This document shows, piece after piece, positions 36,985-45,417 of a stretch of 64,000 nt of DNA (position 1 is the stretch's first letter; every line of letters begins with the position of its first letter). Source of the stretch: Streptomyces sp. R28. GTDB lineage: Bacteria > Actinomycetota > Actinomycetes > Streptomycetales > Streptomycetaceae. The notes under the pieces are model-generated. The model saw only the letters and a list, made by a program, of their open reading frames with translations, ran no database searches and was not told where the DNA came from. Location of the stretch: the NCBI RefSeq assembly GCF_041052385.1, contig NZ_CP163439.1:9537001-9601000 (forward strand). Reading direction: 5' to 3'. The position numbers were made by a program, and so were the translations under genes.

Positions 36985-39048
36985 ATGGTGCGGGAGGGAC
37001 GGGTCATCGCCGGGCGGTACCGGCTGCGGCAGCGGCTGGGTTCCGGTGGCGGGGGAGACGTCTGGCTGGCCGACGACGAGGAGCTCCGGGTCCAGGTCGC
37101 AGTCAAGGAGATCGACGTACCGGAGACGGCTGAGGGAGGCGGCGGTGATCCCGCGGGCCGGGGGCGCAAGGAGGCACTGAAGGCGGCGCAGCTGCGCGAT
37201 CACCCGAACGTCATCACGGTGTACGACGTGGTGGAGGACGACGACCGCCCGTGGATCGTGATGGAGTACCTGCCGGGCACGCGGGACCTGCGTGCCGTGG
37301 TGACGGAGCGCGGTTCGCCGGCGAGCGACGAGGTGGCCAGGATCGGGGCGGCCGCACTCGACGCCCTCGGTGCCGGGCACCGGCTCGGCATCATCCACCG
37401 GGACGTGAAGCCCTCCAACATCCTGCTGGCGCCGGACCATTCCGGCACCGCCGATCGCCGGGTCCTGCTCACGGACTACGGCATCTCGCTGTGGCCCCGC
37501 GAGACCCGGGTCACTCAGAGCGGCATGGTGGTCGGCACCCCGGGTTTCCTGGCGCCGGAGCGGCTGTCCGGCGGCGAGGCGACACCCGCGACCGACCTGT
37601 TCTCGCTCGGCGTCACTCTCTACTTCGCGGTCGAGGGCACCTCCCCGTTCGAACGGGACACGCTCGACGCCTCCCTCATGGCGGCGCTGACCACGGAACC
37701 CGACGTGCCGCAGCGGGCGAGTGAACCGCTCAGCCGCGTGATCATGGGGCTGCTGGCCAAGGATCCGACGGAACGTACGCAGGCGGCACAGGCGCGCGAA
37801 CTGCTCGCCGAGGCCACGGAAATCGGGCCAGGGCCCCGCAGCCGCAGTGCGCGTCTGCCCTCGCTTCCCGTAGCCGGCGGGGCGTCGGCCGGATCGGGGG
37901 CGGGGGCAGGCACGGGCGTGGGGGACGGCTCGGTGAGCGGCGGGTCCGGGTCGGGGCAGTCCCGAGGGCCCAGCGAGTCAGGGGGCTCGCGGCCGGGACG
38001 GTCCTCGGGCTCCGGGGCCACCGGCTCCGGGTCCGCCACCGGCTTGGGTGACGTCGGGACCGCAACGGAGTCCACCCACTCCGCGCCCTCCTGGAAGGAG
38101 CGCCTCAGCGGGCGAGTGAACCGCCGACGCGCCTCGGGCGCTGAACGCCGGGCGGTGTCCGGTCGGCGAACGCCCCTGTTGCTGGCGCTCGCCGTCCTGC
38201 CGGCCGTGGGCGGTGGGTTCGCGCTGGGCGCCGCCACGTATCACGACGAGCGGGACGGGACGAAGGGCCCGCAGGTCAGCGTCGAGGTGGCCGCCGTTCC
38301 CTCCCCGACCGTGACGCGCAGCGCGTACCCGTACGGCAGGCAGGTGGGGCTGCGCACGGGGCTCACGCCGGGGCAGTGCGTCGACGCCGACTGGAAGGCC
38401 GGGGAGTTCAAGGGGCGGCCAGGGGTGAGGACCGTCGACTGCTACGACGGCGACCCCGAGGGCCAGGTCATCGCGACCGTCCCCGCCGACGCGGCCGACG
38501 GCGCCGTGTCCGCGTCCGGCGCGGCGGCGGTACGGGGCGAGTGCGCCCGCCGCACCGCGCAGCTGCGCAGGACCATGGCCGACCCGGTGCTGTACGTCCT
38601 CACACCCGAGACGGGACAGAGCGAGCCGCCGGCCTCGGCCTGCCTGCTCTTCCTCAAGCACGCCACCCTGGGTGGCCCGCTCGGCGACTTCCGCAAGCCC
38701 GGCGACGAGGTGTACATCACTCAGCTGGGCCCGGGTGACTGCATCGACGTCGAGGAGGACGAGGACGGCTCGTACACCAAGACCCTGGTGGGCTGCGACA
38801 AGCCGCACGACGAGCAGTTGGTCGGCTGGACCCGGGCCTCGGGCGACGGCTCGGCGGACAGCGTCGACACCGGAGAACTCTGCCAGGACACGTACGGCGT
38901 CAACTGGGCCCGTGGCCGGGGGCACGAGATATGGGGCTGGTCCTCCTCGGACGAGGAGTGGGACGCCGGGTTCCGCCAGGTGCTGTGCAGCGTGGGCCGG
39001 GAGGACGGCGGGAAACTTCCCGGAGGAGCGCTGAAGTCCGCGTACTGA
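36985..39048 (+). CDS. membrane Ser/Thr protein kinase with extracellular domain
   Basis: A 687-aa Hanks-type kinase. The N-terminal lobe has GSGGGGDVWLA and the VAVKEID Lys; the catalytic loop is HRDVKPSNILL (about residue 140); the metal motif is DYG (a DFG variant); APE is present (FLAPERLSGG). A Gly/Ser-rich linker (about 280-370) leads to one membrane helix (LLLALAVLPAVGGGFALGAA, about 395) and a roughly 270-residue outer domain with paired Cys (GQCVDAD, TVDCYD, GECARR, ACLLFL, GDCIDVE). It probably senses a cell-envelope signal. A TTG codon directly precedes the ATG. Confidence 0.9.
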   Translation: MVREGRVIAGRYRLRQRLGSGGGGDVWLADDEELRVQVAVKEIDVPETAEGGGGDPAGRGRKEALKAAQLRDHPNVITVYDVVEDDDRPWIVMEYLPGTRDLRAVVTERGSPASDEVARIGAAALDALGAGHRLGIIHRDVKPSNILLAPDHSGTADRRVLLTDYGISLWPRETRVTQSGMVVGTPGFLAPERLSGGEATPATDLFSLGVTLYFAVEGTSPFERDTLDASLMAALTTEPDVPQRASEPLSRVIMGLLAKDPTERTQAAQARELLAEATEIGPGPRSRSARLPSLPVAGGASAGSGAGAGTGVGDGSVSGGSGSGQSRGPSESGGSRPGRSSGSGATGSGSATGLGDVGTATESTHSAPSWKERLSGRVNRRRASGAERRAVSGRRTPLLLALAVLPAVGGGFALGAATYHDERDGTKGPQVSVEVAAVPSPTVTRSAYPYGRQVGLRTGLTPGQCVDADWKAGEFKGRPGVRTVDCYDGDPEGQVIATVPADAADGAVSASGAAAVRGECARRTAQLRRTMADPVLYVLTPETGQSEPPASACLLFLKHATLGGPLGDFRKPGDEVYITQLGPGDCIDVEEDEDGSYTKTLVGCDKPHDEQLVGWTRASGDGSADSVDTGELCQDTYGVNWARGRGHEIWGWSSSDEEWDAGFRQVLCSVGREDGGKLPGGALKSAY

Positions 39049-39185
39049 TTCCGCGAAGCCCTCACCTCGTACGGGAGGGGTCCCGCGGCGAGGTCCGACA
39101 CTGGTCAGTACGTCGGGGCCCGCAGAGAAGCTGTCGAACCGAGAAGCCGCTGAACCGAGAAGCTCACGAACCGAGGAGACCAGCG

Positions 39186-39704
39186 ATGCCCCTCTCCACC
39201 AGCCTCGCGCGTGGTGTCGCGCCCACCACGCCCGGGACGCTGCACGCCCGTACGGTCACCGGTGAGCTCAGCGCACCGCCCTGCCAGGGGCTGACGGTTC
39301 GCTTCGGGCGCGGCGAGAAGCCGGACGTGGACCTGGGGGTCGGCGTGGACGACCTGCGGGTGAGCCGACGGCACGGCGAGCTGACGTACCGTCAAGGACT
39401 GTGGTGGCTGCGCAACACCGGGCAGCAGCTGGTCCGGCTGCCCCGCGGCCGGGTACCCGCTGCTGCACGTCGAAGTTCCCGTAGTCCACGTCCACGTGGA
39501 CGTCGTCGCCGAACTGGTCGAGCGCGGTGGGGGCGGCCAGCTCGCACACGTCGGCCGTGTGCGGATCGCCGATCAGTGCCTGCGGTTGGCCGTCGGAGGC
39601 GTTCTCCTCCGCTTGGCCCTGGCTCCGGCCGGGCTCGGGGCCGGCCTTCCCGTCGACGCCGTGGTCGGGGAGGACGACGAGTCCCAGGGCCAGTAGGGCG
39701 CTGA
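39186..39704 (+). pseudogene. truncated FHA-domain protein
   Basis: Residues 1-88 match an FHA (phosphothreonine-binding) domain: VRFGRGEKPDVDLGVG, LRVSRRHGELTYRQGLWWLRNTG, QLVRLPRG. After about 39450 the frame crosses into the antisense of a convergent kinase gene and becomes Arg/Pro-rich junk up to 39704. The FHA beta-sandwich is cut, so it is probably non-functional. It has a good GAGGAG ribosome site. The normal gene would have continued as a kinase partner. Confidence 0.75.
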
Positions 39705-40650
39705 TGCCGAGAGCGGCCGCGATCACTGGCAGCCGCCGGCGTCGGCGCCCGGTGACGGTGGTGGCTGTGTCCCCCGAGGTTTCCGGCTCGGATCGGGCGA
39801 CTTCCATCAGCAGCCGCCTGACCTCGGCGGCGTCGGGGCGTTGCCGGGGGTCGCGTTGCAGCATGGCCGTGAGGACGGGGTACAGCGGCCCCACGGCGGC
39901 GGCGTCCAGCTCGACGACACCCTGCTCGGCCTTCCAGTACCTCAGCCGCTCGGCTTCCTCGCCGTCGTCCTCCGTCCCGGCGGGAGCGGCGTCCACCGGA
40001 GAGGCGTCACCGCGCGGCGGGGCACCGGTGACCAGCGCGTGCAGGGTGGCGGCCAGGCAGAACACGTCGGAGGCCGGAAGGGGGACATTGCCCCGGGCCA
40101 GCTCGGGGGCGGCGTAGTCGGGGGTGAAGCTGAACGGGCCGTTGACGGTGATGGTCTCGGTGCCGCCGACCCGGTAGGCGGCACCGAAGTCCAGTAACTT
40201 CGCGGCCCCGTGACGGGTGACGCCGATGTTGGCGGGCTTGACGTCACAGTGGACGACGCCCGCTTCGTGCAGGGCGGCCAGCGCGTCGGCGAGCTGGGCA
40301 CCGATGCGGGCCGCCCGCGCGGGAGAGACCGTCGGCTGCCGGTCCAGGCCGCCGCCGGGCACGTACTCCATGACGAACCAATAGGTCTGCGGCCCGGCGC
40401 CGTCCTGCCGCACGGTCACGACGTCGAACAGGGTCACCACGTGGGGATGGTCGCGGAACTTGGCCATGGCACGCGGTTCGCCCAGCAGCCCCCGCACCGC
40501 GGTCTCGCCCTCGCCCTCCGTCCGCTCCGGCTTCAGCGCGACGTCCTGGCCCACCACCCTGTCGTGGGCCAGCCACACGTCACCGCCGCGCCCCGCGCCG
40601 ATGACCTCCCTGAGGACATAGCGGTCGGCGAACTCGTCCCCGGAACGCAC
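39268..40650 (-). CDS. Ser/Thr protein kinase, 3' truncated
   Basis: A Hanks kinase starting at GTG (VRSGDEFADRYVLREV, with GAGGGGAAAG upstream). Kinase marks are GAGRGGDVWLA, HCDVKPANIGV (Cys in place of the HRD Arg), DFGAAYR and PDYAAPELARG. A membrane helix (RLPVIAAALGISALLALGLVVL) lies near residue 345, then a linker and the start of an outer domain (DVCELAAPTALDQFGDDVHVDVDYGNFD). Native sequence ends there at about 39470; the remaining codons are antisense to the FHA remnant. The cytoplasmic kinase domain is complete, so some activity is possible. Confidence 0.78.
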   Translation of the reverse strand: MRSGDEFADRYVLREVIGAGRGGDVWLAHDRVVGQDVALKPERTEGEGETAVRGLLGEPRAMAKFRDHPHVVTLFDVVTVRQDGAGPQTYWFVMEYVPGGGLDRQPTVSPARAARIGAQLADALAALHEAGVVHCDVKPANIGVTRHGAAKLLDFGAAYRVGGTETITVNGPFSFTPDYAAPELARGNVPLPASDVFCLAATLHALVTGAPPRGDASPVDAAPAGTEDDGEEAERLRYWKAEQGVVELDAAAVGPLYPVLTAMLQRDPRQRPDAAEVRRLLMEVARSEPETSGDTATTVTGRRRRRLPVIAAALGISALLALGLVVLPDHGVDGKAGPEPGRSQGQAEENASDGQPQALIGDPHTADVCELAAPTALDQFGDDVHVDVDYGNFDVQQRVPGRGAAGPAAARCCAATTVLDGTSARRAVGSPAGRPRRPPGPRPASRRARSEPSAPGRAVR

Positions 40651-40929
40651 GGATCTTTCCCCTCGGTCGAGTCCGGAACGCGCACGGCCCAAGGCGTGCG
40701 CACGGATCGAACCTACTGCGCACGGCAGGCGGTACGCAGTGTCTACCCAGAGCCTTCATCAGTCGCACGCATGCGTAGTAGCGACGGGTTCGCGGATGGG
40801 AGGGGGAGGGGGAGTTCCCTCGCAGATTGCGGGAGGCGTGCCTCGCGGAGTCCGGGAGGGGTCCCGTCAGCGGCGCCTACCGTACGCGTCGCCCCGAACC
40901 GGGCGCCCCCGACAGAGAGGAAACCCTCC

Positions 40930-41712
40930 ATGCCAAGCACCCGGACCCTCGTGCTGGCCGGCATCACCGCCGCTGTCTCGACCGCCACGCTCACGCTGTC
41001 CGCCCACGCAGGCGCCCCGGCGCCGCACGGGCAGGCGGCCCCCCGGTGCGCGTACCCCGCCGACGTCCTCGACCTGACCAACTGGAAGCTGACGCTGCCC
41101 AGCGGAGAGGACGAGGATCCCACCGAGATCACCCAACCCGAGCTGGCGACCTTCTCCGCCGACCCCTGGTTCCGGGCCGATGCCGGCTGCCACGCGGTCG
41201 GCTTCCGGGCCGCCGTCAACGGCGTGACGACGGGAGGCTCCAGCTATCCGCGCGCCGAACTGCGGGAGATGACCGACGGCGGCGAGGACGAAGCCGCCTG
41301 GTCCACCACGGACGGCACCCACACCCTGGTGGTCAGGGAGGCGTTCACGGCACTGCCCGCCGAACGGCCGTGGCTGGTCGGCGCGCAGGTCCACGGCGGG
41401 GACGACGACGTCACCGTCTTCCGCCTCGAAGGCAGCAGCCTCTACGTCACCGACGGCGACGACCGCCACCACCACCTCGTCACCGACGACTACGAGCTGG
41501 GCACCGAGTTCGAGGCCAGGTTCGTGGCGAAGGACGGGGAGATCGACGCGTACTACAACGGCCGGCTGCAGGCCACGATCTCCCACGAGGGCGACACCAA
41601 CTACTTCAAGGCCGGGGCCTACACGCAGGCCAACTGCGACAACTCCGAACCGTGCGCCGACGACAACTACGGCGAGGTCCGCATCTCCCGCATCAAGGTC
41701 ACCCACTCCTGA
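40930..41712 (+). CDS. secreted polysaccharide lyase family 7 (alginate lyase-like)
   Basis: A 260-aa exported enzyme with a Sec signal peptide (about residues 1-30, ending SAHAGAPA). The three PL7 motifs are visible: RAELREM (R-x-E-L), QVH (usually QIH or QVH) in GAQVHGGDDD, and the C-terminal YFKAGAYTQ. It should depolymerise alginate or a related uronate polymer by beta-elimination. GAGAGGAAA precedes the ATG. It stands alone among kinase genes and remnants. Confidence 0.92.
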   Translation: MPSTRTLVLAGITAAVSTATLTLSAHAGAPAPHGQAAPRCAYPADVLDLTNWKLTLPSGEDEDPTEITQPELATFSADPWFRADAGCHAVGFRAAVNGVTTGGSSYPRAELREMTDGGEDEAAWSTTDGTHTLVVREAFTALPAERPWLVGAQVHGGDDDVTVFRLEGSSLYVTDGDDRHHHLVTDDYELGTEFEARFVAKDGEIDAYYNGRLQATISHEGDTNYFKAGAYTQANCDNSEPCADDNYGEVRISRIKVTHS

Positions 41713-41724
41713 CCGGCGCAAGGC

Positions 41725-42126
41725 ATGCGGACCGTGCCGGTTTCCGGGAGGGGGCCCGGGAGGTGCCAGGGGACACGGCTGGCCCACGGGCAGCGGATCA
41801 ACTCGGCGCTGGTCGTGGACCGCAGGCTGGGGGAGGGCGCCTTCGCCGAGGTGTGCCCGAGGTGTGCCGGGTACGCCGCCAGATCCTCGGCTGGTGGCCA
41901 GACCGCCATCGTGCCCGGCGCTCCGCGCAGCGGCGGCTCCGTCCTCTCCCCCTGGCGTGCCCTCATCGCCGCCCGGGAGCTGAGCGCCGCCGGCGGCATG
42001 CCCCTCACCGCCTTCACCACGGCCAGCGTGGATCAGCGCGACGCGCCGTACGCGAGTGCCGCGAAGGACCGGACGGTCACGGGGGTGATCACGCCCGGGC
42101 GGGCGATCCGGTCGCTCAGCGAGTGA
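41725..42126 (+). pseudogene. relic with Ser/Thr kinase N-terminus
   Basis: The open frame gives VVDRRLGEGAFAEV, a kinase Gly-loop, and then loses sense. An 11-bp-period duplication of GAGGTGTGCC (41848-41857 and 41859-41868) shifts the frame; without it the reading continues CRVRRQILGWW, as kinases do. The rest (to SLSE) matches nothing I recognise. I treat the stretch as a decayed kinase gene, the third kinase sequence in 5 kb. Confidence 0.5.
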
Positions 42127-42132
42127 CCTCGG

Positions 42133-43095
42133 TCAGGGGGTGGCCAGCAACCCCCGCCCGCGCAGCACCCGCCGCTCCAGCGGGCTGAAGATCAGCAGCT
42201 CGATGGCGATGCCGACGAGCAGGATCAGGAAGATGCCCAGGAACACCTGCGACATGCTGCTGTTGTTGCGGCCGTTCTCCAGCAACTGGCCCAGGCCCAC
42301 GCCCAGATCGGGGTGGGAGGCGATGATCTCGGCGGCCATCAGCGAGCGCCAGGAGAAGGCCCAGCCCTGCTTCAGGCCCGCCAGATAGCCGGGCAGCGCG
42401 GCCGGCATCACGATGTGCCGGGCTTCGCGCAGCCCGGTCGCGCCCAGGGTCCGCCCGGCGCGCAGGAACAGCGGGGGGATCTGGTCGATGCCCGCGACGA
42501 GGCCGTTGGCGATGGAGGGGACCGCGCCGAGCAGGATGACGGCGTACATCATCGAGTTGTTCAGGCCGAGCCAGAGCACGGCGGGTGCCACCCAGGCCAC
42601 CGACGGCAGGGACTGCAGGCCGGACAGGATGGGGCCGATGGCCGCGCGGACGAACCTCACCCGGGCGACCAGCAAACCGAGCGGCGTGCCGATGGCGAGC
42701 GCCATGAGGAAGCCGAGCAGACCGCGTGAGACGGACGTCCAGATGTAGTCGAGGAGGGTTCCCTGGAGCCAGGATTTGCGGACCTCGCCCCATACGTCGG
42801 ACGGTGAGGGCAGCTTGAACTCGGGCGCGACCTCGGCCCACACCAGCAGCTGCCAGACCACCAGCACCAGCGCGATCGCGGTGACGGGCGGCAGCACCTT
42901 GCGGATGAGGGTCTCGCGCAGCGGCGTACGCCCGACCTGCACCGCGTCCAGTGCGTCGAGTCCGGCCCCCAGTCCCGCGAGATCGTTCGGGTCCCGCGGC
43001 TCCCCGGCCGCCGTGGAGCCGTCCTTCTCGACGCCGACCTTGCCGTCGACCTTGACGTCGACCTCGGTGTCGACGCCGTTGTCAGTGCTGGCCAT
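42133..43095 (-). CDS. ssuC: aliphatic sulfonate/taurine ABC transporter permease
   Basis: A 320-aa inner-membrane permease with about six helices and the family's EAA-like loop (AGRTLGATGLREARHIVMPAALPGYLAGLKQG). A charged N-terminal tail of about 50 residues is unusually acidic. It overlaps ssuB by 14 bases and is the last gene of the leftward ssuABC operon. Together they import alkanesulfonates as a sulfur source. Confidence 0.9.
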   Translation of the reverse strand: MASTDNGVDTEVDVKVDGKVGVEKDGSTAAGEPRDPNDLAGLGAGLDALDAVQVGRTPLRETLIRKVLPPVTAIALVLVVWQLLVWAEVAPEFKLPSPSDVWGEVRKSWLQGTLLDYIWTSVSRGLLGFLMALAIGTPLGLLVARVRFVRAAIGPILSGLQSLPSVAWVAPAVLWLGLNNSMMYAVILLGAVPSIANGLVAGIDQIPPLFLRAGRTLGATGLREARHIVMPAALPGYLAGLKQGWAFSWRSLMAAEIIASHPDLGVGLGQLLENGRNNSSMSQVFLGIFLILLVGIAIELLIFSPLERRVLRGRGLLATP

Positions 43096-43888
43096 GGCGG
43101 CGGATCTCCCCACGCAGTTCTTCGGTGATCTCGACGGACAGCTCGGCGACCGCGCTGTCCTCGATGCGGCGCGGCTGCGGAATGTCGACCGTCCACTCCC
43201 GGGCGATGCGGCCCGGGCGGGAGGACAGCAGCACGACGCGCTGGGCGAGGCGCACCGCCTCACGCACGTTGTGCGTGACGAAGAGGACCGACAGCCCTGT
43301 CTCCCGCCAGATACGGGTCAGTTCGTCGTGCAGTACGTCACGGGTGATGGCGTCGAGCGCGGCGAACGGCTCGTCCATCAGCAGCAGTCGGGTGTCCTGG
43401 GCCAGGGCACGGGCCAGCGCGACGCGCTGGCGCATACCGCCCGACAGCTCGTGCACCCGCTTGCCGTACGCGCCCTGCAGCCGTACGAGTTCGAGCAGCC
43501 GTTCCGCCTCGGGCCGGCGCTCCGCCTTCGCGACCCCGCGCAGCTTCAGCGCGAGCTCGATGTTCTTGCCCGCGGTCAGCCACGGGAACAGGGCGTGCTC
43601 CTGGAACATCAGGGCGGGCCGGCCGTCCGTGCCGATCGAGCCGGCGGACGGCCGGTCCAGCCCCGCGACCAGGTTGAGCAGCGTGGACTTGCCGCAGCCG
43701 GAGGCTCCCAGGAGGGTGACGAACTCGCCGGGTGCGACATCGAGCGTGATGTCGTCCAGCACGAGCTGTTGCCCGCCGCGTGTGCCCGGCACCGGGAAGG
43801 ACTTCGAGACGTGCTCGATACGGGCGGCGTACGTCACCGCCGCGGCGTCCTCGGCGACCTCGGTGGTCGTGGCCGTCGCAGTGGCCAT
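43082..43888 (-). CDS. ssuB: aliphatic sulfonate ABC transporter ATP-binding protein
   Basis: A 268-aa ATPase: Walker A GASGCGKST, signature LSGGMRQRVALARA, Walker B LLLMDEPFAALD, H-loop FVTHNVREAV. The ATG used has AGGAGG at ideal spacing; an ATG eight codons upstream would put that site inside the gene. It lies between ssuA and ssuC. Confidence 0.92.
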   Translation of the reverse strand: MATATATTTEVAEDAAAVTYAARIEHVSKSFPVPGTRGGQQLVLDDITLDVAPGEFVTLLGASGCGKSTLLNLVAGLDRPSAGSIGTDGRPALMFQEHALFPWLTAGKNIELALKLRGVAKAERRPEAERLLELVRLQGAYGKRVHELSGGMRQRVALARALAQDTRLLLMDEPFAALDAITRDVLHDELTRIWRETGLSVLFVTHNVREAVRLAQRVVLLSSRPGRIAREWTVDIPQPRRIEDSAVAELSVEITEELRGEIRRHGQH

Positions 43889-43927
43889 GGTCGTCACCTC
43901 CTGGGAACTCATCGGATGCGGTGGTCC

Positions 43928-45034
43928 TTACTTGACGCCGAGACCGGCGTCGTCGACCTCGTCCTTGCCGTCGGCCTTGAGGACCTTGTTGAGCGGCGCG
44001 AGGTCGTAGATGCCCTTCAGGTCGGGCTTCTCCAGCAGACCGGCCTTCACCGCGTGCTGCGCCTCGGTGTCGAGGGTGGCGGCCAGCGGGTCGTCCAGGA
44101 AGGTGATCGACTTCCAGGCCGGGTCGATGACCTCGGCGGGCAGGGCCTTGCCGGAGAGCTCCTCCAGGGCCTTGTTCGCGGAGGCCTTGGCCTTCTCCGG
44201 GTTGGCGTTGATCCACGCGTTGGTCTTCACCGAACCGCGCAGCACGGCCTCGACGACGTCCGGGTGCTTCTTCAGGAAGTCCTGCCGGACGACGATGTTC
44301 GTGATCACGAACTTCTTGTCCGGCCACAGGTCGCCCTCGTCGAGGAGTACCTTGCCGCCCTCGGCGACCAGCTTGGACGCGGTCGGCTCGGGCACCCAGG
44401 CACCGTCGATCGAGCCGGACTTGTAGGCGTCCGGCGTGATCTTGTTGTCGGTGCGGACGACGGAGACGTCACCCTTGCCGCTCTGCGCGTCGACCTTCCA
44501 GCCCTGCTCGGAGATCCAGTTGAGCAGTGCGACGTCCTGGGTGTTGCCGAGCTGCGGCGTGGCGATGTTCTTGCCCTTGACGTCCTTCAGGGACTTGATC
44601 TTGTCCGGGTTGACGACGAGCTTCACGCCACCGGAGGCGGAACCGCTGATGATGCGCAGGTTCTTGCCGGCCGCCTTGGTGTAGCCGTTGATGGCGGGCG
44701 AGGGGCCGATCCAGCCGATGTCGAGGTCGCCGGAGTTCAGCGCCTCGATCTCCGAGGGCCCGGCGTTGAACGTCGAGGGCTTGATCGTGGTGCCGCCGAG
44801 CTCCTTCTGGAGCAGTCCCTCCTGGATGCCCACCAGAGCGGTGGCGTGCGTCAGGTTCGGGAAGTAGCCGATGTTCACTTCGTCGACGGAGAGCTTCTTG
44901 CCGTCCGCCGCGACCTGGGTCTGCTTGTTGCTGTCGGTGGACTCGGCGCCGTAGCCGCAGGCGGTCAGCAGCAGAGGAAGCGCCGTGATGACGGCGAGGG
45001 TACGCAGAGCGGTGAGCGGTCTTGCGGCAGACAC
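43928..45034 (-). CDS. ssuA: aliphatic sulfonate-binding lipoprotein
   Basis: A 368-aa binding protein of the SsuA/TauA class. Signal peptide with lipobox LLTAC (Cys about 26), then VNIGYFPNLTHATALVGIQEGLL and GDLDIGWIGPSPAINGYTKA, the family core. First structural gene of the operon; a leader peptide ORF lies 197 bp upstream of its start. Confidence 0.92.
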   Translation of the reverse strand: MSAARPLTALRTLAVITALPLLLTACGYGAESTDSNKQTQVAADGKKLSVDEVNIGYFPNLTHATALVGIQEGLLQKELGGTTIKPSTFNAGPSEIEALNSGDLDIGWIGPSPAINGYTKAAGKNLRIISGSASGGVKLVVNPDKIKSLKDVKGKNIATPQLGNTQDVALLNWISEQGWKVDAQSGKGDVSVVRTDNKITPDAYKSGSIDGAWVPEPTASKLVAEGGKVLLDEGDLWPDKKFVITNIVVRQDFLKKHPDVVEAVLRGSVKTNAWINANPEKAKASANKALEELSGKALPAEVIDPAWKSITFLDDPLAATLDTEAQHAVKAGLLEKPDLKGIYDLAPLNKVLKADGKDEVDDAGLGVK

Positions 45035-45230
45035 AGAGGTGTCCTCTCAGGCGTGGTTGATCAGGGAGGTACGGCAAGAGGTACGGCACGGGTTACGGCA
45101 AGGCAGGGGGTTCGGCGCCGAGGCCGAGGGGCCTGCTGGAGCGCACCGGCACGCCACACGCCGGCCGTCCGGGCGGGACGGTGGGGAGCGCGGCGGCGGC
45201 GTGGGGGTGCGGCCGGTACTGCGGACGGTC

Positions 45231-45332
45231 TCAGACGGCGCGACAGATGGCGCTGGACGTACGGCCGAAGTCGATGTGGCGCCGCGAGGTCAGGAGGGGG
45301 AGCAAAAGGTCTGTGTGGTCGCGCATGCGCAT
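45231..45332 (-). CDS. putative cysteine-sensing leader peptide upstream of ssuA
   Basis: A 33-residue ORF starting MRMRDHTD and containing SRRHIDFGRTSSAICRAV at the end. The RRHID motif and the terminal Cys codon match the short leader peptides often found before sulfur genes in Streptomyces. It occupies the otherwise empty gap between the FAD-protein gene and ssuA, on the ssuA strand. A second ATG two codons in is also possible. Confidence 0.75.
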   Translation of the reverse strand: MRMRDHTDLLLPLLTSRRHIDFGRTSSAICRAV

Positions 45333-45350
45333 GCCACCCCACCCCCGCAG

Positions 45351-45369
45351 ATTCCTAGTTTTCCTACCT
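45351..45369 (-). promoter_or_regulatory. candidate sulfur-regulator box before the ssuA leader
   Basis: On the minus strand the sequence reads GTAGGAAAACTAGGAAT, about 20-35 bases before the leader ORF. The same TAGGAAAxCTAGG core occurs before the 61.0-kb operon, and a related TAGGGAAG box lies before the 62.9-kb leader. A Rrf2 regulator is encoded in the same island. Confidence 0.6.
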
Positions 45370-45417
45370 GGTTGATGGGGATCGTGGCAGAAGTCGGCGC
45401 CCACACCAAGAGGATGT

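Noticed and set aside
45062..45105. Three AGGTACGGCA-like direct repeats before ssuA
   Set aside because: Short, imperfect and inside a leader region; no operator symmetry and no second occurrence.
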